Of a stretch of 59,198 nt of DNA, positions 52,011 through 59,198 are shown one piece after another; positions within the stretch are counted from its first letter, which is position 1; the number at the start of each line of letters is the position of its first letter. Origin of the DNA: an uncultured Methylophaga sp. (GTDB lineage: Bacteria; Pseudomonadota; Gammaproteobacteria; GCF-002020875). The stretch lies in the NCBI GenBank assembly GCA_937877715.1, contig CALEHW010000027.1:1-59198 (forward strand). The letters are read 5' to 3'. A program made the translations under genes and the position numbers. Below the pieces are notes generated by a model, which made no database searches, was not told the origin of the DNA, and worked only from the letters and a program-made list of their open reading frames with translations.

Positions 52011-53309
52011 TCAAAGATCGTAACCACGCTCCTCATGAGAGGCGATATCCAGCCCCTCTGTCTCTTCCTCTGCCGAGACCCTAAGACCACCAGTCATCAT
52101 CCCAACCAGTTTCAGGATGATCCAGGTTGCAACTGCTGTATAGAGTGCAGTAGCAACCACACCAACAAACTGAACCCAAACCTGTCCACCAATTGAGTCA
52201 CCAGCTGCACCAACCTCAGCAAGACCCTGACCACTGAAGATCCCCAGTTGATTGGAGGCAAAAACGGCAGCCATCAAGGTGCCGATAATGCCGCCAACTC
52301 CGTGAACCGGGAAGACATCGAGGGAGTCGTCAATCTTCAATACCCGCTTGATCACCAGTACCGCATTGAAGCAGACCGCTCCAGCAACAATGCCGATCAC
52401 CAGTGCGCCTGCTGGACCGACAAAACCGGATGCCGGGGTGATGGTGCCGAGACCAGCGATTATTCCTGTAACCGTGCCTAGAGCTGTTGGTTTGCCAAAC
52501 TTTTTCCACTCATAAAACATCCAGGTGATGGCACCCGCGGCAGCCGCGATATGGGTTGCCAGCATCGCCATTGCCGCATCACCATTGGCGGCCAGTGCAC
52601 TTCCACCATTGAAGCCAAACCAGCCAACCCAGAGCATTCCCGCACCCATCACCGTCATGGTCATGTTGTGCGGGGGCATTGCAGTGGTGGGAAAGCCCTT
52701 GCGTGGGCCGAGCACTATAGCCGCTACCAGTGCAGCAACACCAGCCGTGATGTGGACTACGGTACCGCCGGCAAAATCGAGCAGCCCCATCTCACCCAAC
52801 CAGCCACCACCCCAGACCCAGTGGGTTATCGGGGAGTAGACTACCAATAGCCAGATTGCAGAGAAGAGCAGTACTGCTGAGAACTTCATGCGCTCCGCAT
52901 ATCCACCAATAATCAGTGCCGGGGTGATGACTGCAAAGGTCATTTGGAAGAGAGCAAACAGAGACTCGGGAATATCACCACTCAAAGTCTCCTCCTGAAC
53001 CCCTGCAAACATGACATTGGAGAGCCCACCAATAAAGCCGTTACCCTCAGAGAATGCAATACTATAGCCAATCACTAGCCAGAGGATGGAGGAGACGCCG
53101 GCAATGGCAAAGCACTGCATCAGGATGGACAACACATTTCTGGAGCAGACCAGGCCGCCATAGAAGAGCGCCAATCCCGGCAGGGTCATGAATAGTACCA
53201 GTGCTGTAGAGGTCAATATCCAGGAAGTATTGCCGCCATCAAGTGCAGCCCCTTCAGCAAATGCAAGCCCCGGAAAAAGGGCAAATATCACTATAACTGT
53301 TTTCAACAT
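52011..53309 (-). CDS. amtB: Ammonium transporter AmtB
   Basis: The 432-residue precursor starts with a signal peptide (TVIVIFALFPGLAFA) and has eleven membrane segments. The twin pore histidines are visible in GTVVHITAGVAAL and FPVHGVGGIIGTL; GLALFYGGLV is the conserved first-helix motif. It conducts ammonium into the cell and is blocked by GlnK when nitrogen is plentiful. The ATG follows AGGTAAAAAA, 50 bases after glnK, and a clean terminator lies downstream. Confidence 0.96.
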   Translation of the reverse strand: MLKTVIVIFALFPGLAFAEGAALDGGNTSWILTSTALVLFMTLPGLALFYGGLVCSRNVLSILMQCFAIAGVSSILWLVIGYSIAFSEGNGFIGGLSNVMFAGVQEETLSGDIPESLFALFQMTFAVITPALIIGGYAERMKFSAVLLFSAIWLLVVYSPITHWVWGGGWLGEMGLLDFAGGTVVHITAGVAALVAAIVLGPRKGFPTTAMPPHNMTMTVMGAGMLWVGWFGFNGGSALAANGDAAMAMLATHIAAAAGAITWMFYEWKKFGKPTALGTVTGIIAGLGTITPASGFVGPAGALVIGIVAGAVCFNAVLVIKRVLKIDDSLDVFPVHGVGGIIGTLMAAVFASNQLGIFSGQGLAEVGAAGDSIGGQVWVQFVGVVATALYTAVATWIILKLVGMMTGGLRVSAEEETEGLDIASHEERGYDL

Positions 53310-53359
53310 TTTTTTACCTGCTAGTTCTGTCTGTTTGATACGAATAGAGGTTGGGTGTG

Positions 53360-53905
<546 letters not shown>

Positions 53906-53919
53906 TTATCGATATCAGT

Positions 53920-53925
53920 TATACT
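53920..53925 (+). promoter_or_regulatory. Candidate -10 element just upstream of mscS
   Basis: TATACT ends 8 bases before ATG 53934, with no Shine-Dalgarno sequence between (CTTCCTCTGT). This fits a leaderless or near-leaderless transcript. No convincing -35 is visible. Confidence 0.35.
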
Positions 53926-53933
53926 TCCTCTGT

Positions 53934-55019
53934 ATGACCGATACGCTACCCATAATACTGGAACAACATCACTGGATCTTCCAGGCCTTTGCTATCATTC
54001 TGGCCGCTCTGACCATTGATCTGATTCAGCGCATCATCCTCAACCGTATGCAGTCACGCGCCGAACAGAACACACAAAACCTCTGGGATGACGCCATCCT
54101 GCGCGCCCTGCGACGCCCTCTGAGTCTACTCATCTGGATTACGGGAATAGCCTTCAGTGCAAAGATTGCGCAACATGAGGCCCCGGCCATTATTTTTGAG
54201 GCGATAGATCCACTCCGTGATATTGGCGTCATCAGTGCTCTTACCTGGTTTCTGCTCCGTCTCTCCAGAGAGGGGCAGCGTGCCTATATAGAGGGGCAGA
54301 AACGCAGACATGAGGAGGTCGACGAGTCGATGGTGGACTCCATCAACCGTCTGCTGCGCAGCTCCATCATTATCACCGCCGCCTTGGTAATATTGCAGAC
54401 TCTGGGTTACAGCATCTCCGGAGTGCTCGCTTTTGGTGGGCTCAGTGGCGTGGTGGCGGGCTTTGCTGCCAAGGATCTGCTTGCCAACCTCTTTGGTGGT
54501 CTGATGATCCATCTGGATCGTCCATTTTCTGTTGGTGACTGGATTCGCTCCCCGGATCAGAATATAGAGGGGACCGTTGAGCAGATTGGCTGGCGCCTGA
54601 CCAAAGTATGGACCTTCGACAAGCGTCCACTCTATATCCCCAATGCCACCTTCTCCAACATCAGTGTGGAGAACCCACAACGCATGTCCCATCGACGGAT
54701 CAAGGAGACCATCGGTATACGTTACGAGGATAGCGGAAAGATGGACTCCATCATCAACAAGGTACGCACTATGCTGGAGCAGCATCCGGAGATCGACACC
54801 AGCCAGACTCTGATCGTCAACTTCAACAGCTTCGCCCCCTCCTCTCTCGACTTCTTTATCTACACCTTCACCAAGACTACCAACTGGGTGCGCTACCACG
54901 AGATCAAACAGGATGTGCTGTTGCAGATTATTGGAATAATCGAGAACGAGGGTGCCGAGATCGCCTTCCCCACCTCAACTTTCCACCTTCCGGATCCAGT
55001 AACGCTATCCCAGAGTTGA
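53934..55019 (+). CDS. MscS-family mechanosensitive channel
   Basis: The 361-residue protein has about four membrane segments. The last is the MscS pore helix (LAFGGLSGVVAGFAAKDLLANLFGGLMIHLDRPFSVGDWI), followed by the beta domain (GTVEQIGWRLTKVWTFDKRPLYIPNATFSNISVENP) and an alpha/beta vestibule domain. Extra N-terminal helices put it nearer YnaI-type channels than the three-helix MscS. It would release solutes on osmotic downshift. The stop shares one base with the hrpA ATG. Confidence 0.92.
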   Translation: MTDTLPIILEQHHWIFQAFAIILAALTIDLIQRIILNRMQSRAEQNTQNLWDDAILRALRRPLSLLIWITGIAFSAKIAQHEAPAIIFEAIDPLRDIGVISALTWFLLRLSREGQRAYIEGQKRRHEEVDESMVDSINRLLRSSIIITAALVILQTLGYSISGVLAFGGLSGVVAGFAAKDLLANLFGGLMIHLDRPFSVGDWIRSPDQNIEGTVEQIGWRLTKVWTFDKRPLYIPNATFSNISVENPQRMSHRRIKETIGIRYEDSGKMDSIINKVRTMLEQHPEIDTSQTLIVNFNSFAPSSLDFFIYTFTKTTNWVRYHEIKQDVLLQIIGIIENEGAEIAFPTSTFHLPDPVTLSQS

Positions 55020-58000
55020 TGCTGCCGATCGATTTTGACCCCTCACTGCCGGTCAACCAGCGGCGCGAGGAGATTGCGGCCACTATCCTGAAGAACCAGG
55101 TAGTCATCCTCTGTGGAGAGACCGGCTCTGGCAAAACCACACAACTGCCTAAGATCTGCCTCTCGATCGGTCGTGGTGAGAAGGGGAGAATAGCCCACAC
55201 CCAGCCCCGACGGATTGCCGCCCGTACCGTTGCCAGCAGAATTGCCGAAGAGCTAAAGAGCCGAGTTGGTGAGCTGGTTGGATTCAAGATACGTTTCAGT
55301 GACCACAGCAGCAGGGATAGCCAGATCAAACTGATGACCGACGGCATCCTGCTGGCGGAGATTCAATCCGATCCTCAACTCAGACAGTACGACACCATCA
55401 TCATTGATGAGGCACATGAACGGAGCCTCAATATCGACTTTCTGCTGGGCTATCTGCAACAGCTGATACCTCGACGCCCCGATCTCAAACTAATCATCAC
55501 CTCAGCAACTATCGACCCTCAACGCTTCTCGAAACACTTCTCCAACGCCCCCGTGGTGGAGGTCTCCGGCCGCACCTACCCGGTAGAGATGCGCTACCGC
55601 CCCATGGGAGATGAGGAGGCAGTAGAGAGGGGCAAAAACCAGCAGCAGCAAAATCTGGCAATTCTGGAGGCGGTCAGTGAGCTCTCCCGGGCTGGCCCCG
55701 GAGATATCCTTGTTTTTCTCAGTGGGGAGAGGGAGATCCGGGAGAGTGCTGAATTTTTACAGAAGTCGAAACTCCCGCAGACAGAGGTTCTGCCGCTCTT
55801 CTCCCGACTCTCTGCCAAGGAACAGAACCGGATATTCAACGCTCACTCAGGGCGTCGCATCATCCTCTCCACTAATGTGGCGGAGACCTCACTGACGGTT
55901 CCTGGAATCCGTTATGTGGTCGATACTGGCAGAGCGCGAATAAGTCGCTACAGCCACCGTAGCGGTATCCAGCGGCTTCCGGTCGAGAAGATATCCCAGG
56001 CATCCGCCAATCAGCGCAAGGGGCGCTGTGGACGGGTCAGTGACGGAATCTGCATTCGTCTCTATAGTGAGGATGATTTCCAGTCTCGCCCCCTCTTCAC
56101 CGATCCCGAGATCATGCGCACCCACCTGGCCCCGGTAATCCTGCAGATGGCTGCCCTGAGTCTAGGCAGACCAGATCAATTCCCCTTTATCAACCCCCCG
56201 GACCTGCGGCTAATCCGTGATGGATACAGAGCTCTCCATGAGCTAGGAGCGGTAAGCAAAAACAGCCAGATCACCCCTCTGGGAAGAAAAATCTCCCGCT
56301 TCCCGGTTGACCCACAGATTGCCCGCATGCTGCTTGCGGCGGAACGGGAGGGGAGCCTGCGAGAGATCCTGATCATTGCCGCGGCACTATCCATTCAGGA
56401 CCCCAGGGAGCGGCCGCTGGATGCACAGCAAGCAGCCGACCAGAAACATGAACCATTTCAGGACGAGAACTCTGACTTCCTCCTCTACATCAACCTCTGG
56501 AACTTCTACGAGGAGCAGAAGAGAGAGCTCTCCAACAACCAGCTACGCAAGCTCTGCCGCACCAATTTTCTCTCCTGGATGCGGATGCGGGAGTGGCGTG
56601 AGGTCCATACCCAGTTGAGACAGCTCTGCAGAGAGATGAAACTGAAAGAGAATAGCCAGCCTGCAGACTACGGAATGGTCCACCGTGCACTATTGAGTGG
56701 GCTGCTCAGCCATCTTGCCACAATTGGGGGTGAGCGCTATCTCTATGCCGGGGCGCGGGGGGTAGAGATGAGAATATGGCCCGGATCGGGGCAGTTCAAG
56801 AGCAGTTCAAAATGGATTGTGGCTGCCGAGAAGGTGGAGACCTCGCAACTCTATGCCCGCACCGTGGCTCGCATCGAACCACAATGGATCGAACGTATCG
56901 GCAGGCACCTGCTGAAGAGGAGTTATGCAGAGCCCCACTGGGAGAAGAGACGGGGACAGGTCGCAGCCTTCGAGACGGTTACCATCTACGGGCTACCAAT
57001 CGTCTCCCGGCGCAGAGTCAACTACGGTCCTGTAGATTCGGTTGAATCAAGAAAGATCTTTATCCGCTCTGCACTTGTAGATGGAGAGGTGTTCACCCGT
57101 GGACAGTTCCTGCAGAAGAACCGGAAACTGATTGAAAATATTGAATCGCTGGAGGCGAAATCTCGGCGGCGGGATATTCTGGTGGATGATGAGACGTTCT
57201 ACCAATTCTATGACGAACATATTCCGAAAGATGTATACAGCACACCAGCATTCGAGAAGTGGCGCACTGCGGCCGAGAAGAGCAATCCAGATCTGCTGAT
57301 CCTGACCCAAGAGGGGCTGATGATGCACGATGCCACGAAGGCCAGCGACACTGCCCAGTTTCCCGACCACATCACTATTGGCCCGGCAAGAGTTCCTCTT
57401 CACTACCATTTTGAGCCAGGCAGTGAGGATGATGGGGTAACCATGACGATCCCTACAGAACTGCTGCCACAACTCCGGATACAACAGTTTGAATGGCTGG
57501 TACCAGGCCTATTGCGAGAGCGTATCATCGCCATGATTCGTGCATTGCCAAAGTCGTGGCGTAGAAATTTTGTCCCCGCAGCCGATTTTGCAGATGCAGT
57601 TCTGCCCTCACTGGATCAATCCAAGGGGGCGCTGGGCGGTCAGCTCTCCGCCAAGCTGCGGCAGATGACCGGGGTTACCCTGCCAGCAGGGATATGGGAT
57701 GGCCTCTCACTGCCAGACCATCTGCAGATGCGTTTCCAGGTTATTCGGGCAGATGGGGCAACAGAGCAGGTTGGCAGGGAGCTGTCACAATTGCAGAGGA
57801 GAAATGCGCCCTCCCCCGAACCTACTGCCCCCTCCCTCTCCTTCACAGCAGTTAAGGCCCATCCGCTAGAACGAGAGGTTGTGGAGCAGTGGGATTTCGG
57901 CCCTCTACCAAATGAGCTGGAGGTGGAGCGCCACGGCATTGTGATGAGCCTCTACCCCGCACTGGTCGCAACCGAAAAAGGGGCCAGCCACACACTATCC

Positions 58001-58729
58001 CTGCAGTTACTGGAGACCCCGGAGGATTCTGAGCGGGAGAACAGAAACGGAGTCACCGTACTCTTTCTCAAGCTGCACAAGGGGCTCCTTCGCAAGATGC
58101 TTCAGGAGCAAATCAACAAGCAACAGCTCTGCCTTCACTACCTCTCCATTGGAAACTGTGATGCACTTACCGGGGAACTGTTGCTTATGACAGCAAGGCA
58201 GTCTCTGTTTCAACGCCATGATGATATTCCCAGAGATCCCCAACAGTTTCAGCGGCGTTCAGACAGTGTACTGCAAGAGATGCCATCTCTATTGAAAAAG
58301 CATGCAGTAGTGATTGAGGATATTTTACAACAACACCATACACTTATGCGTCAACTGAATGGGAACATCCCGCCAACCCAATTGCTGACCTACGCAAAGA
58401 TCAAGTCCCATATCGAAACCTTGATATATCCCGGATTTCTCACCCGAACCCCAATGGATGAGCTCTCTCAGCTCCCTCGTTATCTACAGGCTGTCGAGAA
58501 AAGGCTGGAGAAGCTCAGGCTGGATCCGCAACAGGACAGAAAACGGGCACAATTGCTTGCCCCCTTCTGGGACCCTCTAGAGAAGAGGATAAACAGCGGC
58601 AGATCACCACAATTTATCGAATATCGTTGGCTACTGGAGGAGTACAGAGTCTCCATCTTTGCCCAGGAGTTGGGGACAAAAAAACCGGTCTCTGCAAACC
58701 GGCTCAAGAAACTATGGCAAAAATTGTAG
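55019..58729 (+). CDS. hrpA: ATP-dependent RNA helicase HrpA
   Basis: The 1236-residue DEAH-box helicase has Walker A GETGSGKTTQLPKI, the DEAH motif in IIIDEAHERSLNIDFLLGYL, SAT (ITSATID), STNVAETSLTVPGIRYVVDTG and QRKGRCGRV, then winged-helix, ratchet and OB domains and the large C-terminal DUF3418 region specific to HrpA. HrpA acts on mRNA processing and stalled or collided ribosomes. The protein begins at the conserved LPVNQRREEI segment, so it lacks most of the roughly 60-residue N-terminal extension of E. coli HrpA. TTG 55016 is an alternative start. Confidence 0.95.
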   Translation: MLPIDFDPSLPVNQRREEIAATILKNQVVILCGETGSGKTTQLPKICLSIGRGEKGRIAHTQPRRIAARTVASRIAEELKSRVGELVGFKIRFSDHSSRDSQIKLMTDGILLAEIQSDPQLRQYDTIIIDEAHERSLNIDFLLGYLQQLIPRRPDLKLIITSATIDPQRFSKHFSNAPVVEVSGRTYPVEMRYRPMGDEEAVERGKNQQQQNLAILEAVSELSRAGPGDILVFLSGEREIRESAEFLQKSKLPQTEVLPLFSRLSAKEQNRIFNAHSGRRIILSTNVAETSLTVPGIRYVVDTGRARISRYSHRSGIQRLPVEKISQASANQRKGRCGRVSDGICIRLYSEDDFQSRPLFTDPEIMRTHLAPVILQMAALSLGRPDQFPFINPPDLRLIRDGYRALHELGAVSKNSQITPLGRKISRFPVDPQIARMLLAAEREGSLREILIIAAALSIQDPRERPLDAQQAADQKHEPFQDENSDFLLYINLWNFYEEQKRELSNNQLRKLCRTNFLSWMRMREWREVHTQLRQLCREMKLKENSQPADYGMVHRALLSGLLSHLATIGGERYLYAGARGVEMRIWPGSGQFKSSSKWIVAAEKVETSQLYARTVARIEPQWIERIGRHLLKRSYAEPHWEKRRGQVAAFETVTIYGLPIVSRRRVNYGPVDSVESRKIFIRSALVDGEVFTRGQFLQKNRKLIENIESLEAKSRRRDILVDDETFYQFYDEHIPKDVYSTPAFEKWRTAAEKSNPDLLILTQEGLMMHDATKASDTAQFPDHITIGPARVPLHYHFEPGSEDDGVTMTIPTELLPQLRIQQFEWLVPGLLRERIIAMIRALPKSWRRNFVPAADFADAVLPSLDQSKGALGGQLSAKLRQMTGVTLPAGIWDGLSLPDHLQMRFQVIRADGATEQVGRELSQLQRRNAPSPEPTAPSLSFTAVKAHPLEREVVEQWDFGPLPNELEVERHGIVMSLYPALVATEKGASHTLSLQLLETPEDSERENRNGVTVLFLKLHKGLLRKMLQEQINKQQLCLHYLSIGNCDALTGELLLMTARQSLFQRHDDIPRDPQQFQRRSDSVLQEMPSLLKKHAVVIEDILQQHHTLMRQLNGNIPPTQLLTYAKIKSHIETLIYPGFLTRTPMDELSQLPRYLQAVEKRLEKLRLDPQQDRKRAQLLAPFWDPLEKRINSGRSPQFIEYRWLLEEYRVSIFAQELGTKKPVSANRLKKLWQKL

Positions 58730-58741
58730 GCTATGAGCCCC

Positions 58742-58960
58742 TCAATCATCTCCCCACGGGATCGGCTCTCGCTCCGTTGTTAGCAGCTTTTCACCTGCCT
58801 TCTCATTAAAGGCGTGGATTATCTTTATCTGATAGTTGTCAGAAACAGTCAACTCCTGGCGAAGGAGACGGGCACGGGCACGGGCATCACGATAGTTATC
58901 GTGGCGCTCAATTACCTCAACCTCACGACTGGGGAACATCTTGAACAGAAAATAGGGCAT
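58742..58960 (-). CDS. Small conserved-looking protein of unknown function
   Basis: This 72-residue open frame runs from ATG 58960. The protein is charged, with a helical middle (RDARARARLLRQEL) and an ending EREPIPWGDD. It has no membrane segment or cysteine. It fills the space between hrpA (convergent, 12 bases away) and the lysine-rich gene, and its composition reads as coding. I do not recognise a named family. Confidence 0.6.
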   Translation of the reverse strand: MPYFLFKMFPSREVEVIERHDNYRDARARARLLRQELTVSDNYQIKIIHAFNEKAGEKLLTTEREPIPWGDD

Positions 58961-58984
58961 ATCTGAAACTCTTGACAGATAGAA

Positions 58985-59012
58985 CCCATACCACCATCTC
59001 TGGCGGTATAGG
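58985..59012 (-). terminator. Possible terminator after the lysine-rich gene
   Basis: Arms 59002–59012 and 58985–58995 form an 11-bp stem in the minus-strand RNA (two G-U pairs) with a 6-nt loop, 28 bases after the stop at 59040. It is not followed by a clear U-run, so it may be a structured spacer and not a true terminator. Confidence 0.35.
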
Positions 59013-59039
59013 CATTGGGTAATGACAACAGCTTAAACG

Positions 59040-59198
59040 TTACCGTTTAGATTTCTTTTTCTTAGGTGCAGCCTTCTTCTTAGGTGCAGCCTTCTTCTTA
59101 GGTGCAGCCTTCTTCTTGGGAGCTGCCTTCTTCTTGGGAGCTACCTTCTTCTTGGGAGCTACCTTCTTCTTGGGAGCTGCCTTCTTCTTAGGTGCAGC
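59040..59198 (-). CDS. Lysine/alanine/proline repeat protein, C-terminal end only
   Basis: The minus-strand frame enters from the right edge and ends at TAA 59040–59042. The visible 52 residues are eight copies of a six-residue unit (AAPKKK or VAPKKK) followed by KSKR. Such tails occur in histone H1-like and AlgP-like DNA-binding proteins, in some DNA topoisomerases and in other nucleic-acid proteins. The globular part is outside the window, so the identity cannot be decided. The tail is strongly basic and disordered. Confidence 0.8.
   Translation of the reverse strand, partial: AAPKKKAAPKKKVAPKKKVAPKKKAAPKKKAAPKKKAAPKKKAAPKKKKSKR
59055..59198. repeat. 18-bp tandem repeat encoding AAPKKK units
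   Basis: Eight 18-bp units are visible and continue past the edge. Three DNA variants occur (ending GGTGCAGC, GGGAGCTGC or GGGAGCTAC on the plus strand) in the order A, A, A, B, C, C, B, A from 59055 rightwards. The first unit has TTTTTC in place of TTCTTC. The pattern implies duplication of blocks of units. Confidence 0.9.

Noticed and set aside
54126-54899. 257-codon minus-strand frame opposite the mscS-type gene
   Set aside because: The plus-strand channel has clear motifs; the antisense product resembles nothing.
59055-59198. CRISPR-like array at the right edge
   Set aside because: The 18-bp units are contiguous without spacers and encode an in-frame peptide repeat.

Overview
The window is ordinary gammaproteobacterial chromosome: densely packed housekeeping genes, many with 4-base ATGA/GTGA overlaps, and no rRNA, tRNA, CRISPR or complete insertion sequence that I can see. 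Gene order (mlaFEDCB–murA–hisGDC–algW; kdsD–kdsC–lptCAB–rpoN–hpf; miaB–phoH–ybeY–corC–lnt; leuS–lptE–holA–proA–nadD–rsfS–rlmH) and the short-form HisG suggest a member of, or close to, the Chromatiales or related sulfur-oxidising Gammaproteobacteria. That placement is inferred from synteny; no sulfur or carbon-fixation gene is present to confirm it.

Layout. 1–7.3 kb: end of a CbpA-like co-chaperone, a DegQ-like periplasmic protease, a metallo-hydrolase, argA–rnt, grxD, a NIF3 protein and algW (DegS-type). 7.3–16.9 kb, minus strand: one long run encoding phospholipid trafficking (mlaFEDCB), an ABC-2 exporter (yadGH type), murA and hisG–hisD–hisC. 16.9–17.6 kb: a frameshifted DUF72-like gene. 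17.6–27.3 kb, plus strand: caxA, Kdo synthesis (kdsD, kdsC), LPS export (lptCAB), rpoN, hpf, a PTS enzyme I and mgtE. 27.3–42.5 kb, minus strand: tldD–pmbA, yhdP, rng, then the rlmH-to-leuS cluster. 42.6–46.6 kb: an accessory stretch (ybeL, yaiI, dbpA, FmdE-like protein, orphan response regulator). 46.6–51.7 kb, minus strand: lnt, corC, ybeY, phoH, miaB. 51.7–53.9 kb: amtB and glnK with a sigma-54 promoter. 53.9–58.7 kb: mscS-type channel and hrpA. The right end enters a lysine-rich repeat protein.

The envelope theme is strong: Mla, Lpt, Kdo, MurA, YhdP, Lnt, LptE and two HtrA proteases serve outer-membrane assembly and its stress response. RpoN, encoded here, would read the glnK promoter.

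The least ordinary signals are non-coding. A 31-bp near-perfect inverted repeat in the hisD–hisC gap buries the hisC ribosome site and start codon. A 169-bp fully palindromic MITE-like element with TA at both ends lies between miaB and amtB. A 20-bp tandem duplication of the glnK ribosome site and start creates a 7-codon leader ending on the glnK start. A near-consensus sigma-70 promoter with its -10 inside a 14-bp palindrome precedes the orphan response regulator. Several start codons lie 6–8 nt after a -10-like hexamer with no Shine-Dalgarno sequence, suggesting leaderless mRNAs. I see no convincing new multi-gene system.
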